NCBI RefSeq assembly: GCF_008843165.1
Contig: NZ_CP044427.1
Coordinates: 2,480,001 to 2,544,000, forward strand
Length of the DNA stretch: 64,000 nucleotides
Reading direction: 5' to 3'
Source of the DNA: Ornithinimicrobium pratense
GTDB lineage: Bacteria; Actinomycetota; Actinomycetes; Actinomycetales; Dermatophilaceae
Part shown: positions 1-8,589 of the stretch, piece after piece
How positions within the stretch are numbered: the first letter of the stretch is position 1
Layout: each line of letters starts with the position of its first letter
Notes under the pieces: generated by a model
The model's database searches: none
Seen by the model: the letters and a program-made list of their open reading frames with translations, nothing else
What the model was told of the DNA's origin: nothing
Made by a program: the position numbers and the translations under genes

Positions 1-1392
1 AGCTCCACGCAGGCGTGCAAGGTGATGGTCTGCGACGCCCGGACCGGTGAGGTGGTGCGCACCGGCCGCGCGGCCCACCCCGACGGCACCGAGGTGCACC
101 CGGATCACTGGTGGACCGCGCTGCAGGAGGCGACCTCCGGTGGGCTGCTGGAGGGGGTGTCGGCGATCTCCGTCGCCGGCCAGCAGCACGGCATGGTGTG
201 CCTTGACGAGGACCAGCGCGTGGTCCGCCCGGCGCTGCTGTGGAACGACACCCGGTCGGCCCCGGACGCGCTCGACCTCATCGACGAGCTCGGCGGAGCG
301 CAGGCGTGGGCCGAGGCGATCGGGGTCGTGCCGGTGGCCGCGATCACCGTCACCAAGCTGCGCTGGCTGGCCCGCAACGAACCGGACCACCTGGCCCGCA
401 CCCGCACCGTCGTGCTGCCGCACGACTGGCTGACCAGCCGGCTGCTCGCCGGTGACGGACCGGTGCAGAGGTGGGTCACCGACCGGTCCGACGCGTCCGG
501 CACCGGCTACTTCTCCGCCACGACGGATACCTACCGCGACGACCTCTTGCGGCTGGCGACCGGCCGCGGCGACCTCGAGCTGCCCGAGGTGCTCGGCCCT
601 GCCACGGCGGCCGGCCGCAGCCCCGCGGGCCGGATGGTCGGCCCCGGCGCCGGCGACAACGCAGCCGCTGCGCTGGGGCTCGGCCTGAGGGGCGGAGATG
701 TGGCGGTCTCGCTCGGCACGAGCGGCACCGCCTTCGCCTCGCATCCCCGTCCCACCCAGGACCCCACGGGCGAGGTGGCGGGTTTCGCGGACGCCGCGGG
801 TGGCCACCTGCCGCTCATGTGCACGCTCAACGCCGCCCGCGTGCTCGGGGCCGGGGCCGCGGCGCTCGGCACCGACCTAGCCGGTCTGGAGCGCCTGGCG
901 CTGGAGGCGGAGCCCGGCGCGGGCGGGCTGACCCTGCTCCCCTACCTCGACGGCGAGCGGACCCCGAACCTGCCGACGGCGACCGGCACCCTGTCGGGCA
1001 TGACCCGCAACAACCTCACCCCGGCCAACGTGGCACGGGCCTTCGTCGAGGGCATGCTGCTCAACGTGGCCGCCGGCGTCGACGCCCTCCGCCGTGAGGG
1101 GGTGGACGTCGAGCGGGTCCTCCTCATCGGCGGCGCCACCGGGTCGGCGGCCGTGCGGGAGATCGCCGCCACCTTCATCGGCGTCCCGCTCGTCGTGCCT
1201 GCTCCGGGCGAGTACGTCGCCCGCGGCGCCGCGCGCCAGGCCGCCTGGGTGCTCTCCGGCGAGGACACCTGCCCGGAGTGGGCCGCCGTGGAGCTCGTCG
1301 TCGGCGCGGAGCCGGTCGTCGACCCGTTGGTCGAGGAGGTCAAGGGACGGTATGCCGAGCTGCTCGCCACCATGCACGGGGTGCGGCAGTGA
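1..1392 (+). CDS. xylB: xylulokinase, FGGY family (5' end outside window)
   Basis: The reading frame is open from base 1, so the N-terminus (about 10-15 residues) lies upstream of the window. Visible are the FGGY-kinase phosphate-1 signature (SSTQACKV at the very start), the sugar-contact stretch [11 protein letters not shown], the [11 protein letters not shown] and SLGTSGTAF glycine-rich ATPase loops, and the C-terminal adenosine motif LLIGGATGS. By family knowledge this cytosolic enzyme phosphorylates D-xylulose to xylulose 5-phosphate for the pentose phosphate pathway. An ATG at 25 and a GTG at 22 exist but would remove the phosphate-binding N-terminus, so they are not the start. It is followed after 31 bases by a second small kinase, suggesting a shared transcript. 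Related FGGY kinases (ribulokinase, gluconokinase) are less likely because of the QQHG motif. Confidence 0.9.
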   Translation, partial: SSTQACKVMVCDARTGEVVRTGRAAHPDGTEVHPDHWWTALQEATSGGLLEGVSAISVAGQQHGMVCLDEDQRVVRPALLWNDTRSAPDALDLIDELGGAQAWAEAIGVVPVAAITVTKLRWLARNEPDHLARTRTVVLPHDWLTSRLLAGDGPVQRWVTDRSDASGTGYFSATTDTYRDDLLRLATGRGDLELPEVLGPATAAGRSPAGRMVGPGAGDNAAAALGLGLRGGDVAVSLGTSGTAFASHPRPTQDPTGEVAGFADAAGGHLPLMCTLNAARVLGAGAAALGTDLAGLERLALEAEPGAGGLTLLPYLDGERTPNLPTATGTLSGMTRNNLTPANVARAFVEGMLLNVAAGVDALRREGVDVERVLLIGGATGSAAVREIAATFIGVPLVVPAPGEYVARGAARQAAWVLSGEDTCPEWAAVELVVGAEPVVDPLVEEVKGRYAELLATMHGVRQ

Positions 1393-1423
1393 CGTCGTTT
1401 CCTCAGGGGCGACCGGGGTTGGC

Positions 1424-2062
1424 GTGACGTCCGAGCCGCTACCGGACACGCTCGCTGCCCTGGTCGAGGACGCCCGCCGTCTGGCAGGACGCCCGGGACG
1501 CACCATCCTCGGGCTCACCGGGGCGCCCGGCGCCGGCAAGTCGACGCTCGCGGCCGCCCTGGCGGACGCGCTCGGGTCTGAGCTGGTCGCCCTCGCGCCG
1601 ATGGACGGCTTCCACCTCGACGGCGCGATCCTGCACGCGCGCGGGGCCCGCGGCCGCAAGGGCGCCATCGACACCTTCGACGATGCCGGGTATGCCGCTC
1701 TCCTCGCCCGGCTGCGCTTCCAGCCGCCGGACGAGATCGTCTACGCCCCCCGCTACGACCGCGACCTCGAGACCTCGATCGGCTCGGCCCTGCCCATCTC
1801 GCCAGCGGTGCCGCTCGTAGTCACCGAGGGCAACTACCTGCTCGCCAGGACCGGCGCCTGGCCCCAGGCGCGCGCCGCTCTGGACGAGGTGTGGTTCCTC
1901 GACCTCGACCCGCGGGTGCGTGAGGCGCGTCTGGTCGAGCGGCATGTCCGGCACGGCGAGGACCCGGCACGGGCACACGAGCGGGCACTCGGGCCGGACC
2001 ATGACAACGCGGTTGCGGTGGAGTCGCTCAAGGAGCTAGCAACGCGCATCGTGTGGCTGTGA
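1424..2062 (+). CDS. P-loop nucleoside/nucleotide kinase-like protein (uridine kinase / FrcK type)
   Basis: 212 residues from a GTG start. The Walker A GAPGAGKST is at residues 33-41, followed by the family signature MDGFHLD and an APRYDR / VTEGNYLL pair typical of uridine kinase-like and PanK-fold sugar kinases of actinobacteria. The last third carries the lid arginines (VREARLVERHVRHG). An in-frame ATG at 1352 lies inside the upstream gene and gives an atypical Cys/Pro-rich N-terminus, so GTG 1424 is preferred. It lies directly behind the xylulokinase gene on the same strand. The substrate cannot be read from sequence: a sugar or nucleoside that feeds the same pathway is an inference from position. 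Confidence 0.75.
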   Translation: MTSEPLPDTLAALVEDARRLAGRPGRTILGLTGAPGAGKSTLAAALADALGSELVALAPMDGFHLDGAILHARGARGRKGAIDTFDDAGYAALLARLRFQPPDEIVYAPRYDRDLETSIGSALPISPAVPLVVTEGNYLLARTGAWPQARAALDEVWFLDLDPRVREARLVERHVRHGEDPARAHERALGPDHDNAVAVESLKELATRIVWL

Positions 2063-2104
2063 GTGCCTTGGGCTTCAACTGGAACGCATACGACAGGACC
2101 GGTG

Positions 2105-2136
2105 ACCTCGGGAGCAATGATGCTCCTGACCGAGGT
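2105..2136. terminator. stem-loop between convergent genes, candidate bidirectional terminator
   Basis: ACCTCG-GGAGCA / loop ATGA / TGCTCC-(TGAC)-CGAGGT: two stacked 6-bp stems with a 4-base bulge, 43 bases after the kinase stop and before the opposing gene that ends at 2349. No T-tract follows, which is common for actinobacterial terminators. The rest of 2063-2348 shows no convincing gene. Confidence 0.45.
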
Positions 2137-2348
2137 GTAGCGCTGGTGTGTGGCGCGCTCCAACATTGACTCGACGACGTCCTGGTCGCCACGGTGATGC
2201 GGTGCCACGGGCTGCGGCAGCCCGGCGCACCGTCACCGGCTTGAAGCTCATCGATCTCCACTCATGATGACGGGCGCGCCAAGGCGTGTTGCCGTCGTTT
2301 CGCATGTGAGCATCGGCGCCGCCCGGCCCTCAGACTGTCGGGCTCCAC

Positions 2349-3581
2349 TTAGTCGTTGCGCGAACGCTTCTCCTGGATCGTCTTCGCTCTGCGCAGGATC
2401 CGCTCGTCCCGGCGCTGCTCGACCGTCTGTCCGAGCAACCGGGCACGCCCCGCCACACCGGAGCCGGCGGTGGTCACGGCCGTGGACGCCTCGTCCAGGA
2501 GCCCGCGGGCGGCCCTGGCCCAGGGGGTCAGGTCGACCGGTCCCGAGCCGTCGAGCTCGAGGTTGGCGTGCTGAGCGAAGGTCGAGATGCTCTCGGTGAT
2601 GGCATTGGCTTGGCGGGTAACCCTTGGTGCGGAGATGGGGTTGGCGACCTTCGCGGCGTTGGACAGCGTGGACGATGCGGTCACCGACTCCACGATCACC
2701 TCCAGGCCGGCCACGATCCGTCGGACCCGTTCTGCCCGGGCCACCGTGATCCCTTCGCGGTGGGCCTGCAGCTGCAGCTCGTCCTCGTCGGCGACCCGGG
2801 CCAGCTCGAGGACGTACTGCCTGTCCTGGAGAGCGATCGTGCGGGCCAGCACGCCCAACCAGAACTGGACGTCGTCCCTGACCCGGGTGAGCACCTTGGC
2901 AGCCTTGTCCGCGTCGCCGGCCGCTGCCGAGACGTCCTCGCTGAGGACGTGCAGCTGCTCGATCGACTCGGCCTGCATCGTCTGCAGGGCCAGCGACGTG
3001 CCTTGCACCTTGGACCACGTCGTGCTCGAGACCGTCCCGGTCGAGGCGTAGATGGAGGCCGCCTCGTCGATCGCGAGGGAGACCCCACCGATCTGCCCCA
3101 GCGTCTTGGTCTTGTGCTGCTTGAGCAGCTGGTCCAGCTTGCGGTCGATCTCCTCGAGGTAGGCGGTGATGTCGTCCAGCGCCGATTCGATGGCGTACTG
3201 CGTCGCCATGGCACCGAGCACGGCAGGCAACGCTGGCGTCAGCGCGCCGACCTTCGAGACGTTCTCAAACTTTACGTGCTTGAAGATCTGCCCATTATTC
3301 TTTCGCACCACGCCCGACTTGAGCTTCTCAGTTCCACCCACGGCCGCCTTGGCAATAGCGGCGGTCTCTTCGGTGATCTTGACCCACCGCCCGCTCTCCG
3401 CGATCAGTTTCCCGCCGGCGCTACCGGTGTATCCGACAGCCCGTGCCAGGTGCTTGGTCGACAGTGGCCTGGACACCGCACCGAGCTCGTTGTCGAGAAG
3501 TTCGAGAGCCGTTTCGCTCCCGAACAGAAGCACCCCATCCTCAGCCTCGTAGACCGCGACTGTCTCCCCTGCATCTGCCAT
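2349..3581 (-). CDS. protein of unknown function with hydrophobic segment and coiled coil
   Basis: 410 residues starting at MADAGETVAV. An in-frame extension upstream to 3749 overlaps the protease gene and is low in normal codon content, so it is not used. The N-terminal 30 residues read like a beta-rich domain (VYEAEDGVLLFG). At about 115-140 there is an Ala/Leu/Pro hydrophobic run (ALTPALPAVLGAMATQ) followed by an amphipathic coiled coil (AYLEEIDRKLDQLLKQ). The remainder is alpha-helical and the tail is strongly basic (RRDERILRRAKTIQEKRS). I do not recognise a family. The arrangement (small sensor-like head, hydrophobic hairpin, helical bundle) is compatible with a membrane-associated or effector protein, but that is a guess. 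It lies 97 bases behind the protease gene on the same strand and may share its transcript. Confidence 0.7.
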   Translation of the reverse strand: MADAGETVAVYEAEDGVLLFGSETALELLDNELGAVSRPLSTKHLARAVGYTGSAGGKLIAESGRWVKITEETAAIAKAAVGGTEKLKSGVVRKNNGQIFKHVKFENVSKVGALTPALPAVLGAMATQYAIESALDDITAYLEEIDRKLDQLLKQHKTKTLGQIGGVSLAIDEAASIYASTGTVSSTTWSKVQGTSLALQTMQAESIEQLHVLSEDVSAAAGDADKAAKVLTRVRDDVQFWLGVLARTIALQDRQYVLELARVADEDELQLQAHREGITVARAERVRRIVAGLEVIVESVTASSTLSNAAKVANPISAPRVTRQANAITESISTFAQHANLELDGSGPVDLTPWARAARGLLDEASTAVTTAGSGVAGRARLLGQTVEQRRDERILRRAKTIQEKRSRND

Positions 3582-3678
3582 GTCGCGATCGTAGTCTCCG
3601 TCGGCGACATACCCGGCTGAAGGCTGAGGCTGACGCCACAAACCCTGGGCTCGAACCGTCAAACGGCCCACGGGACGA

Positions 3679-5241
3679 TCAGCCATTCTCCTCGGTGTAG
3701 ACGCACATGCCGCCCCGTCCTGGGTAGAAACCGCCGCAGTCCTCAGCAACAGCCTCCTCCGGCGTTTCGTAACCAGAGGCCCAGAACAGGTCGTCGCAGG
3801 CCTGCATGTCCCCCGCTTGGCACTGACCCACGAGCACGGTCAACTCAGCAGCCTCGGCCTCGCGGTCGACGCAAGCGCCGTAGCCGTCGGGGTAGTGACC
3901 GCCGCAGGACCAGGCGACCTCATACTCCGTGGTACCCCAGCCGGCCTCCCCTTGCAGGTCGTCGCACGCCTGCATGTCGCCGTTCTGGCACGAAGTGAGC
4001 AGGGCCGTAAGAAGTTGCGCCTGAGCTCGCTCCTCTTGCTGCCGCTCCTCCTCCTGACGTCGCTCCTCTTGCTGCCGCTCCTCCTCCTGCCGTTGCTCCT
4101 CCGCCTCCCACTCGGCCACCTGGGCGTCCCACTCCGCCGAGGCCTCGCAGGAGCCAAAGGCACCGTCGGAGGTGCCACCGCAGGAGATCGCGAAGGCTTC
4201 GTACTCGGAGCCGAAGGCAGACGCCCAGTAGAGGTCGTCGCACGCGCCGAGATCTCCGGCCGAGCAGGAGTCCCACAACCGGTCGAGGGTCGCGTCGTCC
4301 CCGTAGGCCTGCGGGCCATGAGTGAACCAGTCGTCGAAATCTGACTCCCATCCGTCCGGGAGTACGGCGTACTGCGGGTCGCACTCCGCTTCGACCTGCT
4401 GGGGGTTGGCAACGATGTCGTCCACCGAGCGCTGCAGGGCGTTCGCGGTGAAGAGCAACGGCACCATCTGCAGCTGGTTCCTCTCCTGGACCATCACGGT
4501 GGCGACGCCCGCGACGGCACCGTCTCGGGTGAGGGCAGGGCCACCGGAGTTGCCGCGATCGAGAGCACCGTCACCACGGATGGCCTCCCGCGTGGAACCG
4601 GACCGCTGGAAGCTGATGATCGTGGACGGGGTCACGGAGAAGTCCCCGGCGGGTGCAGGAAACCCGAGCGAGACGATTTCCTGCCCCTCCCGGAGATCAT
4701 CCGTGTCCGCCCAGGGCAATGCGTTGGGGAGCGTCTCGTCAACCCGGATTACCGCGACGTCGGGATCGGTCTGCCCGCCGATCACCTCGCCGGAGAAGCG
4801 TATGACCCCGTCCCGGCTGACCAGGTCCGGCGTCGGGTCGTTGCTGACCACATGCCAGTTGGTTACGAGGTGCTTGTCGTCCAGCACCCAGGCAGTCCCC
4901 CAGCCCTCCATCCCGCAGCCGTCGGTCTCCACCTTGAAGACGGAGCGGCCGTAGCGCTCGGCCAGCTCAGCGTTCCCGAGTACCTCGTCCCGTGGCTCCT
5001 CTGTCACAGCAGCCGGCTCGACAGTCGCCGCCACCGGAATCGTCGATGCAGCGAGGTCCTCGACCGGTTCCGGATCGTCCTTGCCCAGCCGCAGGCCGAG
5101 AAAGAGACCCACCCCGCCGACGAGCACCGCGATGAGTGCCCCGATGACGATCAAGCCGAAGGTGCGGAGGCCCGAACCCGGCTTGGTGCTTCCTGGACCG
5201 CTAGCCGGCCACTCCCCTGCGTCATTCACGTGCTTTCTCAC
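3679..5241 (-). CDS. membrane-anchored trypsin-like serine protease with Cys-rich C-terminal repeats
   Basis: 520 residues. One N-terminal transmembrane segment (about 30-53, LIVIGALIAVLVGG) puts the rest outside the cell. An S1C/HtrA-like protease domain follows with the triad visible as H130 (TNWHVV), D161 (DVAVIRVD) and S232 (RGNSGGPAL). No PDZ domain is seen. The C-terminal part holds three copies of a C-x2-GD-x2-ACDDL repeat, each followed by a Cys-Gly-Gly and a terminal Cys, suggesting disulfide-bonded modules. Between the first and second copies runs an uninterrupted Glu/Gln/Arg coiled-coil stretch (EEERQQEERRQEEE). The function is probably envelope protein processing or quality control. 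The target is unknown. The same ACDDL-type repeat occurs in other actinobacterial surface proteins. Confidence 0.85.
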   Translation of the reverse strand: MRKHVNDAGEWPASGPGSTKPGSGLRTFGLIVIGALIAVLVGGVGLFLGLRLGKDDPEPVEDLAASTIPVAATVEPAAVTEEPRDEVLGNAELAERYGRSVFKVETDGCGMEGWGTAWVLDDKHLVTNWHVVSNDPTPDLVSRDGVIRFSGEVIGGQTDPDVAVIRVDETLPNALPWADTDDLREGQEIVSLGFPAPAGDFSVTPSTIISFQRSGSTREAIRGDGALDRGNSGGPALTRDGAVAGVATVMVQERNQLQMVPLLFTANALQRSVDDIVANPQQVEAECDPQYAVLPDGWESDFDDWFTHGPQAYGDDATLDRLWDSCSAGDLGACDDLYWASAFGSEYEAFAISCGGTSDGAFGSCEASAEWDAQVAEWEAEEQRQEEERQQEERRQEEERQQEERAQAQLLTALLTSCQNGDMQACDDLQGEAGWGTTEYEVAWSCGGHYPDGYGACVDREAEAAELTVLVGQCQAGDMQACDDLFWASGYETPEEAVAEDCGGFYPGRGGMCVYTEENG

Positions 5242-5451
5242 CTGTCTATGGCGCGCGCCAGAAGATGCGGTCGCGACACGTCAATGATAGAAGCCGCACC
5301 TCAGCGCACCGTCCTGTTTTCCTTCCCTGTGATCGAACACACAAGTGTCTTGCGTCACGCGAATGGTGTCTTACCGCAACGAAGGACGGTGCCCGGGTGA
5401 GACGAGGAAAGCGCCTGTGTACGGTGTCATCACCACGCTGAAGGAGGGCCA

Positions 5452-8400
5452 GTGCCGGCACACGTGACATGGACGTCCTATGGCCGCCGCGCGCTGGACG
5501 CGCTCAGAACCGTCGTCGCTAACCTCAAGCAGGACGACCCGCTCCATCCCGTCACCCTCGTCGTCCCGAGCAACGTCGCCGGCATCGTCGCTCGGCGGCA
5601 CCTCGCCCATGGCTTCCACCCCGACCGGCCCGCGGTCGCAGGGTTGTGGGTCACCACCCTCCCCCGGCTGGCGGAGCAGCTCGCCGCTCCGCGGCTCACC
5701 GGCGCCGGCCGCCGCCCCGCGACCCGGGCCTTCGTGGCCGCGACGGTCCGCGGGGTGCTGCAGGAGCGGCCCGGCATCTTCCGTGAGGTCGCCGACCACC
5801 CGTCCACCGCCCGGGCCCTGGCCCGCGCCCACCACGACCTGCGCGACGTGGACGACATGGCCTGCGAGGGGGTCGCTGGCACCAGCAACCTGTGCGCCGA
5901 CGTCGTCCGCGTCCATCGTGCGGCGCGGGAGCGCATGGCCGGTGGTCATTACGACGAGACTGACCTGCTTCACACCGCGGCCGCCACGCTCACCGTCGGG
6001 CGAGCCGCCGAGCTGGGCAGCATCGTCATCTACCTCCCCCAGGAGTTCACGCACGCCCAGGCCGGTCTGGCCGCCGTCCTGGCCCAGCTCACCGACACCC
6101 ACGTCGTCGCGGGGCACACCGGCGACCCTCGGGCCGACTCCGCGGTGCTCGAGACGGTACATGCCGTCGTGCCCGGGGCTCCCCCGCCGCCGGCGCGCAC
6201 CCCGCGGACGGTGGACCGCATCGCGCACGCCTCGGACTCCGACGACGAGGTCCGCTGCGCCGTCCGGGAGGTAGTCCGCGCCCTGCGCACCACGCCTGCC
6301 CACCGGGTCGCGGTGCTGTATGCCGCCCGCGACCCCTACGCGCGGCTGCTCCACGAGCACCTGGCCGCGGCGGGGATCGAGGTCAACGGTCCAGGGGTCC
6401 GCCCCGTCGCCGAACGCGCGGTCGCGCGGCTGGTCCTGGGCCTGCTGGAGATCGCCCGCACCGGCTACCGGCGGGCCGACGTCCTGCGCACCATTGGCGA
6501 GCTGCCGGTCGTCACCTTCAGCCCGGCTTCCGACGGCTCGGCCGACCCGGTCCCGCTCCCCCTCTGGGAGCGCCTGACCCGCGAGGCCGGCGTCGTGGCC
6601 GGGGATGACTGGCAGGACCGGCTCTCCTTCCACCAGCAGTCGCTGGAGCACCGGCTCCAAGACGAGGTCTACGACAGCACCCGCGACCGGCTCACCCGCC
6701 ACCGTGACGCAGCCGCGGCCATGCAGACCTTCATGACGACCCTGCGCGAGCGGCTGGACGGCCTGGACCGCGCCGCGACCTGGACCGAGGCCGCGGAGAC
6801 CCTGCGCGGCATCGTCGACGCGGTCCTGCCTCCCGCCACCCACCGGCGCCTGCCGCCGGCCGAGCAGCACGCCCTGGTCACCGTCAGGAGCGCGCTGTCC
6901 CAGCTGCACGCCCTCGACGGCACCCCGACCACCCCCTCGCTCACCGGGGTGGAGGAGATCCTGGGCCTCGAACTCGACGGGGCCCTCCCCCGGGTCGGCA
7001 CCTTCGGCCGCGGCGTGCTCGTCGCTCCGGTCGAGCAGGCGGTCGGGCTCGACCTGGACGTGGTTCACGTGCTCGGCCTGGCCGAGGACCTGTGCCCCGG
7101 CACGCTGCGGGAGGACTCCCTGCTGCCCGAGCGCGCCCGCGAGGCCACCGGCTGGGCCCTCCGCAGCACCCGGCGCCGCCCCGAGACCACCCACCGCGCC
7201 CTGCTGGCCGCCTTCCACTCGGCGGCCCAGGTGACGGCCAGCTTCCCCCGCGGCGACCTGCGGCGGCACTCCCACCGCCTGCCTTCACGGTGGTTGCTGC
7301 CCTCCCTGCGCGTGCTCAGCGGGCAGCCTGACCTCCCGGCCACGGAGTGGGAACGCGGCGCCGCACCCGCCGGGGAGGCGATCCAGGGCTCCCCCTCCTT
7401 CGCCGGCACCCTGAGCGCCACGATGCACCCCGCCACCGAGCAGGAGTGGCGTGTCCGCGCCCACCTGTCCGGTGTCGCCCCGGCCGATCCGGTCGTCACG
7501 GCGACGACCGAGCTGCTGCAGGCCCGCCGCGGCGACACCTTCAGCCGGTTCGACGGCAACCTCGCCGGCGTCGCCGGCCTGCCCGACCACGGGGCAGGCA
7601 CCAGCGCCGTGTCCCCCACCGCGCTGGAGAGCTACGCCTCCTGCCCGCACGCCTACTTCGTCCAGCGGCTGCTGCGGGTGGAGCCGGTGGAGACCCCCGA
7701 GGAGATCATCACGATCAGCGCCAGCGACCTCGGTTCGCTCGTCCACGAGGCGATGGACGGGCTGGTGCGGGAGGCGGCTGAGCGCGGGAAGCTCCCGGGA
7801 TATGGCCAGCCCTGGAGCGCGGCTCAGCGCGCCCGGCTCCTCGAGTTCGGCGATGAGGTAGGCGCCCGCTACGAGGCCGAGGGCCGCACCGGCCACCCCC
7901 GCCTGTGGGCCCGACACCGGCAGTGGCTCCGCACGGTCCTGGACCGGATGCTGACCGACGACGACGCCTGGCGGGCCGAGCACAAGGCCGCCGTGGTGGC
8001 CAGCGAGCTCACGTTCGGGCTCCGTGGCGCGCCGCCGGTGGAGGTGACCCTGGCCGACGGGCGCACAGTGCACCTGCGCGGGTCAGCGGACAAGGTCGAC
8101 CGGCGCCGCGACGGCACGCTGCTGGTCACCGACATCAAGACCGGTCGGAAGAACTCGTTCAAGGACATTGACGAGGACGACCCCGTCCTCGGGGGCAGCA
8201 AGCTGCAGTTGCCGGCCTACGCCGTGGCCGTCCGGGCAGCCCACGGCGAGGCGCACACCCCCGTCGAGGCGCTCTACTGGTTCACCGGCAGGGACACCGG
8301 CCGGGTGCAGCTGCCGCTCACCACGTCGGTCATGGAGCGGTATGCCGAGACGCTCGGCCTGCTCGTCGACGGCATCGCACGGGGTTCTTTCCCCCAGCGT

Positions 8401-8589
8401 GCGCCGAAGGCGGCCGACTTCAACTGGGTGCAGTGCTCCGCCTGCAACCCTGACGGCCGGGGCCACGCCACGATCCGCGAGCGGTGGGAGATGCTCCGCG
8501 CCACGCCGGAGCTGCGGGACTACACCGCCCTGGTCGAGCCGGACGCCCTGGTCGAGCCCGCCGACGCGAGCGAGGAGGACGAGCGATGA
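5452..8589 (+). CDS. AddB-like PD-(D/E)XK nuclease subunit
   Basis: 1045 residues from GTG 5452, preceded by a strong ribosome site (AGGAGG at 5442-5447). It is the first gene of a two-gene unit; its stop overlaps the next start (ATGA). The C-terminus holds a RecB-type nuclease domain: LGSLVHEAMDG (H for metal), LLVTDIKTGR with D894 and K896, and LQLPAYAVAV. Cysteines C731 (SYASCPHAYF), C995 and C998 (CSAC) fit three of the four Fe-S ligands of AddB proteins; the expected fourth Cys is not obvious and His1005 is nearby. The N-terminal region is AddB-like in layout, but the Walker A loop is absent (LVVPSNVAG where a G-x-GKT would stand), so it should not hydrolyse ATP itself. Role: DNA end resection for recombination with the downstream helicase. 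Confidence 0.85.
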   Translation: MPAHVTWTSYGRRALDALRTVVANLKQDDPLHPVTLVVPSNVAGIVARRHLAHGFHPDRPAVAGLWVTTLPRLAEQLAAPRLTGAGRRPATRAFVAATVRGVLQERPGIFREVADHPSTARALARAHHDLRDVDDMACEGVAGTSNLCADVVRVHRAARERMAGGHYDETDLLHTAAATLTVGRAAELGSIVIYLPQEFTHAQAGLAAVLAQLTDTHVVAGHTGDPRADSAVLETVHAVVPGAPPPPARTPRTVDRIAHASDSDDEVRCAVREVVRALRTTPAHRVAVLYAARDPYARLLHEHLAAAGIEVNGPGVRPVAERAVARLVLGLLEIARTGYRRADVLRTIGELPVVTFSPASDGSADPVPLPLWERLTREAGVVAGDDWQDRLSFHQQSLEHRLQDEVYDSTRDRLTRHRDAAAAMQTFMTTLRERLDGLDRAATWTEAAETLRGIVDAVLPPATHRRLPPAEQHALVTVRSALSQLHALDGTPTTPSLTGVEEILGLELDGALPRVGTFGRGVLVAPVEQAVGLDLDVVHVLGLAEDLCPGTLREDSLLPERAREATGWALRSTRRRPETTHRALLAAFHSAAQVTASFPRGDLRRHSHRLPSRWLLPSLRVLSGQPDLPATEWERGAAPAGEAIQGSPSFAGTLSATMHPATEQEWRVRAHLSGVAPADPVVTATTELLQARRGDTFSRFDGNLAGVAGLPDHGAGTSAVSPTALESYASCPHAYFVQRLLRVEPVETPEEIITISASDLGSLVHEAMDGLVREAAERGKLPGYGQPWSAAQRARLLEFGDEVGARYEAEGRTGHPRLWARHRQWLRTVLDRMLTDDDAWRAEHKAAVVASELTFGLRGAPPVEVTLADGRTVHLRGSADKVDRRRDGTLLVTDIKTGRKNSFKDIDEDDPVLGGSKLQLPAYAVAVRAAHGEAHTPVEALYWFTGRDTGRVQLPLTTSVMERYAETLGLLVDGIARGSFPQRAPKAADFNWVQCSACNPDGRGHATIRERWEMLRATPELRDYTALVEPDALVEPADASEEDER

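Noticed and set aside
5371..7275. 634-residue open frame on the minus strand
   Set aside because: Shadow of the AddB-like gene: Gly/Arg/Gln-rich translation without domains, no ribosome site.
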